Source of the DNA: Cepaea nemoralis
Taxonomy: Eukaryota > Mollusca > Gastropoda > Stylommatophora > Helicidae
Reading direction: 5' to 3'
Assembly (NCBI GenBank): GCA_014155875.1
Contig: JACEFZ010021764.1
Location: 65,001-129,000, forward strand
Length of the DNA stretch: 64,000 nucleotides
Of this stretch, positions 56,290 to 64,000 are shown one piece after another. A model generated the notes under the pieces. It made no database searches, was not told where the DNA came from, and worked only from the letters and a program-made list of their open reading frames with translations. A program made the translations under genes and the position numbers. The first letter of the stretch is position 1. Each line of letters starts with the position of its first letter.

Positions 56290-56475
56290 CTAAAGTAGTT
56301 CGTAATCCCACATACCCACGTTCGAAACGCGGCTGCGGGCGATTTGGCAGCAGCCCGCCTTGCTGTTGGTATTTTACAAATTGGCTGGGTGCTGGTCGCT
56401 CAGAAAGCATTGGCAAGCTACTGAACGTAAACTTCTCATATATCATTGACTGCGACGTCATGTAAAGTATATATA
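56290..56475 (+). repeat. Dispersed core repeat with B-box-like motif
   Basis: CACGTTCGAAACGCGGCTG (a good B box, GTTCGAAAC), GCAGCCCGCCTTGCTGTTGG, then GGTCGCTCAGAAAGCATTGG and CGTAAACTT. It matches 26865-27060. It could be a SINE transcribed by Pol III. Confidence 0.6.
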
Positions 56476-57545
56476 ACTAACTTTATTCTTTGATTTGGCC
56501 TGTAAAACAGGCCGGACAAAAATTGTTTCCGTCGAATGAAGCTTAACTAACCTACCATGAAAAGGATTACGTTAAATGTTATATCGAAAAGAAATAAACC
56601 AATGAGTTAGAACATTTACAAGCAAACAAAATAAAGCTATTATTTTATGAATTTTTCAAGATATCTTAAAGATGTTTACCGATTTATTTAGAAATCATAT
56701 AGCTGTAGATAGCTTCATTAAAAAGTTTATAAAAGATTAAGACGAATACTACAATTATTTAAATTACATATCACAGTCATGCTACTGTAAGTTATGTCCC
56801 TTGAAATAACTTATGTCCATTGGCAATAGTGTAATTACATGTCTTTCTTTTTAATGTAGTTGTATTACGTACAAAACTGTTTTTTACAATGTGCGTTGCG
56901 TGTTTTCTTTACATTTACAAAATACAATAAGATCCCCAGACTTCCATTGTGGCAAGATTCTCTAATTGTTTGTGTACTGACTGCATATTATTTATTTCAT
57001 TACATACACTAATTTTTCGCAGACATTAATGCGGTTTACATTCAAAAGATGCATATCAATAGGAGTTGTAGGTATCATTTTCAAACATTAAGATTTTATT
57101 GTCAGAACCTACAAACAAACGTTTCTAGTAATATTGTGTGAGTTATATCTCTTGGAACAATAGCACTATTCATCTGATTAGATTGTTCCCCTTTAGTTGA
57201 CAACATTTTCATTTTCGTCCTCTCAAATCAATACACACAAATATTTCGTTAGAATGCCCTACTATACGCAAGAAAGAGTATATTTGTCAGTTGCAAGTAC
57301 GCTTTCGACACGGAAGCCGAGCTAGCGTGGAGGCTAGATGCTCGCCTAGTCGGCTCTGTGGTCAAGGAGTTCGGATCTGCAACGGGGCAGAATTTCACTA
57401 TGGATCTGGCCTCCCTGGTAGTACTTGGCTGATGAAGGCTAGTCGTCGCAACGTCCTTTGTTTTCTGTCATTGTTTTCTGTAAAACTGCACTACTTCGTG
57501 TTATTTTATATTGTTTACACTTCTACATCTTCGCCGCAGACAAGC
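56476..57545. other. AT-rich gene-free spacer
   Basis: Contains a perfect hairpin GGCCTGT-AAA-ACAGGCC at 56497-56513. No gene. Confidence 0.45.
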
Positions 57546-57547
57546 TA

Positions 57548-58110
57548 GGAAACATGCAGTAGAAATAAGATTTCTGAGGAACATTCAAAGAATGCCATGG
57601 GTGGAGAGAAACACGAATGGGAAAGTTCCTTCAAGGAACAATTGAAAAAAAAAAATAAGAAAAATTATAACTTTAAATGAATCGAAAAGTTAAACGCAAA
57701 CAGTCAGTTGTTTTCTGAGCAAAATCGGGAAAATCTTGAGCTACAGCCTACGATGAGTGACGTTGTAATATTCTGTTATGATAATTTGGCCGTGTCCAGC
57801 GTGTGCCGCGTGGTTACACACCCACTTCACACGCCAGTGATCCGGTGTTTGTTTCCGGGTCCGGTCAAGTATATACACTACTGACGAGCTCAAACGAGAG
57901 CGAAACTCGAGTCTAGTGCTTCCACATTGACGATCAGCGTTGCCAGTAGTGGGTTGTGCTCAATATTTAAATCCAGTTGTGTTTACAAATCATGGTACGA
58001 TCAGAAATAAACTTGAAAACTTAGTGACCACTAGGAAACTTGAGGGGAAAAGGGGGGTGTGGAAACGAATTAAGCCAGTATGGCTTAACATAATCGAGAC
58101 AAAATTTGCA
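57548..58110 (+). pseudogene. Two small RTE-like LINE remnants
   Basis: 57548-57625 matches the IRFLRNIQRMPWVERNTN-like block of the LINE A thumb, and 58003-58060 matches NKLENLVTTRKLEGKRG. They are about 380 bases apart. Both are too short to be functional. Confidence 0.55.
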
Positions 58111-58185
58111 AACAGGTATGCATGGTGTTTTCTCGCGGACGCGCAAGACAGATAGAACGAACAACGAACACGATTTATTTTTGAT

Positions 58186-58230
58186 ATATGATAGATGATA
58201 TCTATCATATGAGATATGAGATATAAGAGA

Positions 58231-58322
<92 letters not shown>

Positions 58323-58369
58323 GTACCTCGGTTACGAACTTAATTCGTTCAAGAACTCGGTTCGTAACC
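58186..58369 (+). repeat. Palindrome, (TA)n array and hairpin cluster
   Basis: An 11-bp perfect inverted repeat ATATGATAGAT / ATCTATCATAT (58186-58210), then TA repeats (58236-58319), then GGTTACGAAC / GTTCGTAACC (58330-58339 and 58360-58369). Confidence 0.85.
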
Positions 58370-58885
58370 CGAAAAGTTGAAATCAATGAAAAAAAAAAAA
58401 GACAATCCGTTTCAAGATGAAAGAATCGTTCTTTTTTATTACCACCCGGTGGTTTACCCGACACAAGGCAAAGAATACGTGTACTTCACGTATTAAATAA
58501 AGAAAAGTAAACAACAAAATGAATTAAATGAGAAATAAAAAGATATTTAGTCTATCCTTATTACCAAGAAAACGATCATGGGAAATTTGTCACTTTCTTT
58601 GTTATTCTGAATCATTAGTTTCAGGAGTATCTTGTAGCTTTTTCTTGGCAGCCGATTGGGAATCTTTCTGCACCTAGAAACTATCAAGGGAAATGTGTCG
58701 CTTTCTTTGCTGGAGAGTCGTTTTGAAATGAACCATCATGTTATCATTCATCAGGTTTACTGCCCTGTTAGCAACAAGTTTGTTTGGATGATGGTTCACA
58801 ATGAAGTCTTCGACGTCTGCCCACTTGCTGCAAATTGTTTTAATCCTGGCAGTTGAAACAGTCACTGACTCCTCATCATCACCTC
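58370..58885. other. Gene-free spacer
   Basis: No supported gene. 58560-58760 has short frames only. Confidence 0.4.
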
Positions 58886-58988
58886 ATGTGTGTTTGTGTG
58901 TGTTTGTGTGCGTGCGTGCGTGCGGTCGCGTGTGTGTGCGTGCGTGCGTGCGTGCATGCGTGCGTGCGTGTGTGTGTGTGTGTGTGTC
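58886..58988 (+). repeat. (GT)n/(GCGT)n array
   Basis: Mixed GTGT and GCGT repeats. Confidence 0.93.
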
Positions 58989-58989
58989 C

Positions 58990-60448
58990 AGCTCTTCTCT
59001 GCTGACAAAGAAACTGATCTATGAGATACAGCCTCCCTTTGTGCTGGGTAGCTCAATGAACCTTTGTCCTTCTCTTCTTCTTCTTCAGCGTTCCGAGCCA
59101 TTGAGGTTCTTTGCTGCAAATACAATCCGTCTCCATTCGTCTCTCTGGTGGACCTTCTCTTGCCAGTCGTTGATTCCAAGTGCTTGTAGGTCTGTACATG
59201 TATTATCTCTCCATCGCCTACTTGGTCTACCTCGGGGTCTGCGGTCATTTATTTCCTGAGTGTAAGCGAGTTTTGTTTCCCTATTATCTTCCATTCTTTC
59301 TATATGCCCCAGCCATTGTAGTCTATTAGCCTTCATGATACCAGTGATTAGCGGGGACTTAAACAGATCATAAATGTCTTTGTTACTTCTTCTTTTCCAC
59401 TCTCCACTATGTGTATCCCTAATGGGTCCAAAGATGCGTCTTAAAATTTTGTTCTCAAAGGTTTGTAACAAGGCTTCGTCTCTTTTCGTTGTACTCCAGG
59501 TTTCAGAGCCATACAGCACAACTGGTCTGATCAGTGTTTTGTATATTGTGAGTTTGGTGTTACGAGATAGCGCCTTTGATTTTAGTAGATGTTGTAGTGC
59601 ATAGTATATCTTATTTCCAGAGTTGATTCTAGTTTGTATTTCTTCCCTTATGATGTTGGAGCAGTTGAAGATTGTACCCAGGTATTTGTATGTTTCCGTT
59701 CTTTTAATGGTCATATTATTTATTTGTATGTGGCCAGAGTTTTTAGCCATTCCGTCTCTTGAAATTACCATATATTCTGTCTTATCTTGGTTGATAACCA
59801 GCCCCATATGTTGGGCTTTTCCCTTTAAGTGAGTCAATATTTCCAATGTCTTTTGTTCACTTTGACCTATAATATCTATATCATCTGCATAACCAAGCAG
59901 CTTGAATGTTCCTCCAATATCACATTCCTCCTTTACCTTCCATTACAACTTTCTCTAGAGCCAGATTGAAGAGTAGCGGCGATAGTGCATCACCCTGTTT
60001 CAAGCCAGATGTTATTTGGAAGGGGTCTGATTTCCTGCCTTTATATGTTACTATATATTCTTTGTCCTTGACTTGAAATATTTCCCAATTCCCGTTGACA
60101 AAGAAGGGAAATGTTCTGATTCATTGGCATACACTGGCATTGTAAATATATAAAGGATCTACAAGCCTAAATATCTCTCTGTTGTAATATACTGGTTCTT
60201 GGCGATCATAATAGTACATTTTTGTAATGGAAATAAATAAGTTAAACTAAAGATGGTAAAACATAAATGATGGCAATAATACTAAGAATGATTGATTGAG
60301 GACAGTGGTACATATTAGGAATATAAAACTATATGTGAAAGAATGATTTGGAACATGTATAGTATGAAATATGAGTGTGAACTTGATGGGAGTGACATTT
60401 TGATTAATCTGTGCACATTTATGCTTAAAAATGTGTGAAAATATGTGT
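58990..60448 (+). repeat. Dispersed repeat H, copy 2, split by LINE C
   Basis: 58990-59071 and 60060-60448 together match 55325-56140 minus the SINE. LINE C lies between, with a 10-bp duplication of CTTTGTCCTT (59062-59071 and 60060-60069). Confidence 0.82.
59072..60059 (-). pseudogene. LINE C insertion: RT fragment, 5' truncated
   Basis: 988 bp between 10-bp target duplications. On the minus strand 60059-59930 encodes FQITSGLKQGDALSPLLFNL, with a YADD-type box GYADDIDIIG near 59895-59866 in a shifted frame. 59846-59085 then encodes 253 residues: KTEYMVISRDG, TYKYLGTIFNCSN, VVLYGSETWSTTKRDEALLQ, RRPRGRPSRRWRDN. The last residues are immediately followed by a GAA-repeat 3' tail (59072-59090). 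It differs from LINEs A, B and G, and the clade is not assigned. At least one frameshift and 5' truncation make it inactive. Confidence 0.85.
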
Positions 60449-61290
60449 GTCATCATCATCAAGTGCCCTGCCGGCTGGTGTAGGCGTTCATGGCTCTCCA
60501 CAGATCTCGGCATTTGGTGTTCTGGATCAACTCTGCTGATGATATTCCTCCTTGCCACCGTCTCAACCCGTCGAGCATCATTTCTCTTGGTCTGTCTCTG
60601 CCTCTCTTCCCCTCGATCTTTCCAGTTGTCACGATGTTCTCCAATGCCTCTCTTCTCATCACATAACCAAAGAAAGCTGTTTGTCTCTTTCTTATTGTTG
60701 TATATAGTGTTCTAATTTCATTAGCCTCTTTCAGGCAATCGTTGTTAGTTACTCTGGCAGTCCCATGAATTCGCAACATTCGTCATAAAAACCACATCTC
60801 TGTTGCTTCTAAGTTCTTCCTAATTTGTTCATTTACATTCCAAGATTCGCTGCCATACAGCAAAAACTGGTTCTTTATCGCATTTTAGCACTCTCTTTCT
60901 TACATTCATTGATAGCGACTTATTGCATAAGATACTCTTCATTTTCTGAAATGTGGCTTTTGCCTGCCTATTCTGCTCTTAACCTCTGTTGTAAATCTTC
61001 CATCTGATGTTATAAGTGCCCCTAGGTATTTAAAATTATCCATTTGGTTGAGAATTTCCCCTTCTATTTCTATGTCACACTTTGGTGTCCACATATTCTT
61101 TGATATCACCATTGTTACTCTTTTCTTGATATTCAAGGAGAATCCTTTCTGTGCATTCTCTTTTACTACAATGTCCAACAATAGTTGTAGGTCTGTTGCA
61201 TTATCCGCCACCAATACTGTGTCATCTGCATAGCGTATATTGTTTATATTATATCCTCCGATTAGTATTCCTGGCTTCTCTTTGATCTTT
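60449..61290 (-). pseudogene. LINE B copy, C-terminal RT
   Basis: Parallels 8645-9470. 60779-60459 encodes LRIHGTARVTNNDCLKEANE and GKRGRDRPREMMLDGL, and 61214-60939 encodes DNFKYLGALITSDGRF. The TGA-repeat 3' tail (TCATCATCATCAAG on +) abuts a GTGTG run where it joined repeat H. Frameshifts are present, and it is 5' truncated just upstream of the YADD region. Confidence 0.82.
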
Positions 61291-62025
61291 CTCAGAACTG
61301 ATTGGAAGCATGAGAGACAGAAGAATGTGGACAGACATGATCACCAACTCCAAACAGCAGGGACTATAAGAAGAAGAAATTTGTTTCATTGGAAATCGTG
61401 TATGTACAACCTGTTGCCATCTGTTGTGGTTTGGGGCACACTTAAAGTGTTTAAACAATCGGGGTCTCTGGCATCGCATTATAACTTTCAGCTTTTGTAT
61501 TGCCTGATGTGTCCTCTATCTTCTACTCAGCTAGAGAAAAAAAAAATCTATAATCTGTTCAGTGCAAAGTTTGTGACATGCCTTCTTTCTTGGACATCCG
61601 CACTCATACAATATATTCAGAACATTATAGGGTGTGGCGGGCTCTGGCGGCCATGCCACTTCCCCTTCAAGAGAAACTTTAGACTGACATCAAACGTGAC
61701 TTAAAGTAAAAATTAAACATTACTATTTTAACTACAAGGAAAGTGGTGTAAGCTCGTTTATATTTGTACAATACGTTACAAGCAGATGTGCAGCATTCTA
61801 TCAATTTTACTTATATTCAAACAGTTTTATCTAGAATCTGATCGCAGATTTTAAGAAATCAAAGTATTTCCAACTATAACATGATGCTTTGAAAATGAAA
61901 TATTTAGGCTCTATAGAACCAAACATCTATAAAAGAGAAGGTTGCCTCCCTTTGAATAAATCACAAAGTTGTTAGTATGCTTGCCTTCAAAGACAGCGGT
62001 CCGGTTTTTCTGTGGCCGACCCTGC
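61291..62025. other. Gene-free spacer
   Basis: No supported gene; a run of A residues at about 61540. Confidence 0.4.
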
Positions 62026-62245
62026 CTAATTAAAATAAGTACCAACATTTATTTAGAATAATCTGGAAATTATGTGGGAGTTGAGAGAGTTGATCCCTAA
62101 AGGATAGGCTTCTATCAAAGGTGATTCCCAGGTACTGCAGTCTGCTTTCTCTATTCATATTTCTACCATTTATCGAGAGGTTTGGGAGAGCTTTAACAAT
62201 CCTATTGTCCAGTGAGCAACACAAGACATTTGGGGGTCTGAGTTG
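62025..62245 (-). pseudogene. LINE D RT fragment
   Basis: The minus strand encodes CSLDNRIVKALPNLSINGRN then LQYLGITFDRSLSFRDQL, matching residues about 22-65 of the LINE D piece at 17984-17253. It is cut at both sides. Confidence 0.7.
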
Positions 62246-62484
62246 GAACTTAATAATGTATATTAGTTAGTTAGTCTTTCCTTCTTCTTAGTTAGTTAGT
62301 CTTTTTTCTTGAGCCCAAGGCGGCTCATAGGGAAGAAGTCATGGCTCTCCATGCCTGTCGATTCGCTGCTACCTGTTATAGATCTTGGATGTTTACTTTG
62401 CCGTTGAATGAGCATTCTCTGATGATGGTTCTACGCAGGGTCTCTAATGTATATGCCGCGGATGATTCTTTTGGTATAAAGGAA

Positions 62485-63180
62485 CGACGGGACTAGTTTA
62501 AGGAGTTGGAGGAGATCCCAGGCAGTAGGCTGCTCATTTGTGGTGACTTTAATGTACGAAACAGAGAGTGGGACAATATTGGAGAAACCCGACAGGGAAA
62601 TGCTCTTGCAGAAGCCATAGCGGATTCAAAAGAAGTCTGCATAAACGATGGGAGGTCAACGAGAATGGGGATGCGGCCTGGTGATGTGGACACGACTATT
62701 AACCTGGCATTTGTTACCAAATCTGCAATATTGGATGTAAAATGGACTGTCCTTGGTGATCATGGAAATGACCATCTACCCTGTTCAGTATTGATTTCAA
62801 AGTCCAACAAGACCAAGCCTGTGAGAGCACCTAAGCACTTTATATATTCGAGGTAAAACACCCTTATGGGACTACTCAGACAGAGGGCATGCAGTGTCAC
62901 TAGCAAACCTACTTATGTGCAGCCTCCATGGTGGACCTCCGAGGTAGAACGGGCATGGAAATCCAAGAGAGCGACAGTTAAACAGGTATAGAAAGTGCGG
63001 CGGACACCCCAAAGCTCACAAGAGGAAATGGAGAAAGCTTGGCAAGAAAAGACAGATCAGCTGGAGGTAATCAAGCGCTGTGCAACAGAGACCAAAAGAG
63101 CGAAATAGGAACACTTTGTGAATGAGACTGGAGGAGATACAACACAGGGAAATTCCTGGAAATTGTCTGTGTGAATAGGA
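62485..63180 (+). pseudogene. APE-type endonuclease and linker of an I-like LINE
   Basis: The frame 62506-62856 encodes LLICGDFNVRNREWDNIG (GDFN motif), VCINDGRSTRMG, GDVDTTINLAFVTKSAIL (the DLxFxS-type strand) and VLGDHGNDHLPCSVLI (the DH motif). These are the core of a LINE endonuclease that nicks target DNA. The + strand then shows PPWWTSEVERAWKSKRATVK, typical of the segment before RT, with stops near 62990 and 63110. It may belong to LINE D, given the nearby RT piece, but the orientations differ. It is 5' and 3' truncated. Confidence 0.78.
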
Positions 63181-64000
63181 GACCGTGCGCCTGGGTTGTA
63201 GCATTGTGAGTTGTATTGTATTTATATATATTCATCGAGTGTATTGTAACATCGCTGTTGTAATTGTGCGATGTATGTAATTGTTGTGATGAAAGAGCTG
63301 CGAGAATAAAGTGTTTGAAATTGTAGTTGTATCGTGTCACGTCAAGTCATTCTGTGACTGTGTTTTTGTATCACATTTGTCTACGAATACGAGCCTGAGT
63401 ACTTGCTGAATGCAAGATCATGACAAGTGTGAACGTGGTGGCATTGTCCGTGTTTATGAACCAAATGTAAAGATGCATGGAGGAAAGGCACTGAACGTGT
63501 GAAGTGCGAACGCAGGTTTTGAACAACTGAGATAAAAGTGTGAACGAGAGTTGCTCGACTCTGTTGAATTTGTTTGAACCATAAGTGTAAGCTTAAAGGT
63601 GTGTACAGTTTTGAACATGGAAAGTAAGTTGTTGATTGTGTTGAACGGACGACAGAACGACTAACAAACATACTTGACAGCACACACAAACCTACAAAAC
63701 TTAGTTGACATCGCATACACCACATAAACGTACGTGTCCTAATTTTTCTTCTTCCAAAGCAACAGGTTGTTGTACCATCCATAACCGTTGGCTAGTAAAG
63801 TCCACATTTTTCCGGGCAGTAACAAGCAGCCATTTTCTCCGGACTCACTTAAGTATTATTCATTTTTTCCTTAGATACTTTTGGTAAGCAGGCTTAAGCA
63901 CAAGCTGTATCGAAACAGCATTGTACAAATTGTTGTAATTGATTTACTAACACCATACTGTTTGTCGTATATTTATTGTATTTGACATATTTCATCATGT
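63181..64000. other. Gene-free right end
   Basis: No supported gene. An AATAAAG signal at about 63306 is isolated. Confidence 0.4.

Noticed and set aside
57291..57548. 85-residue frame as a small host protein
   Set aside because: No domain, ends next to LINE debris, no support for expression or conservation.

Overview
The window reads as a stretch of animal nuclear DNA made almost entirely of transposable elements and simple-sequence repeats. I found no convincing host protein gene, rRNA or functional tRNA gene. The mixture (RTE/BovB-type LINEs, RNase H-bearing LINEs, tRNA-derived SINEs, Ty3/Gypsy-like LTR elements and very long di-, tri- and tetranucleotide arrays) suggests an invertebrate. 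A mollusc or other lophotrochozoan is my best guess, but this is inference from repeat style and no single locus proves it.

Layout. 1-3470: an RTE-like LINE ('A') runs in from the left edge and faces an inverted, broken relative that carries a tRNA-derived SINE. 3480-5640: tandem and microsatellite arrays. 5950-8100: a patchwork of LINE 3' ends, with one short LINE insertion bounded by a target-site duplication. 8425-11875: a nearly full-length but decayed RTE-like LINE ('B') sitting inside a 44-bp minisatellite. 11940-13800: long TTGTATGG-type arrays around an (AACT)n-tailed repeat. 14900-15900: two tandem repeats. 16570-18060: a decayed RNase H-bearing LINE ('D'). 18472-24516: an LTR retrotransposon with 5-bp target duplications, whose surviving domains lie in the order gag, protease, integrase, RNase H. 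24540-27060: arrays, a LINE D 3' end and repeat debris. 28140-31045 and 36725-38155: two copies of a LINE ('G') with a C-terminal zinc finger. 31392-33120: an intact RNase H tail of another LINE. 35999-36303 and 55630-55963: copies of a SINE-like element with 12-13 bp target duplications. 40205-45060: LINE and SINE fragments and the long (AACT)n-tailed repeat. 46705-54330: a young LTR element with 745-bp LTRs, a CTTTC target duplication and an intact 875-residue gag-protease ORF, but no detectable pol. 54580-61290: a duplicated repeat in which one copy is split by a LINE ('C') and the other by the SINE, followed by another LINE B copy. 62030-63180: LINE D pieces.

How it works together. The only long intact frames are two gag-protease ORFs, the RT ORF at the left edge and an RNase H ORF. 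Both LTR elements lack a working polymerase and would depend on enzymes supplied elsewhere. Most LINE families here end in their own short tandem repeat, and several long microsatellites lie directly against those ends, which suggests that retrotransposon tails seeded much of the simple-sequence DNA.
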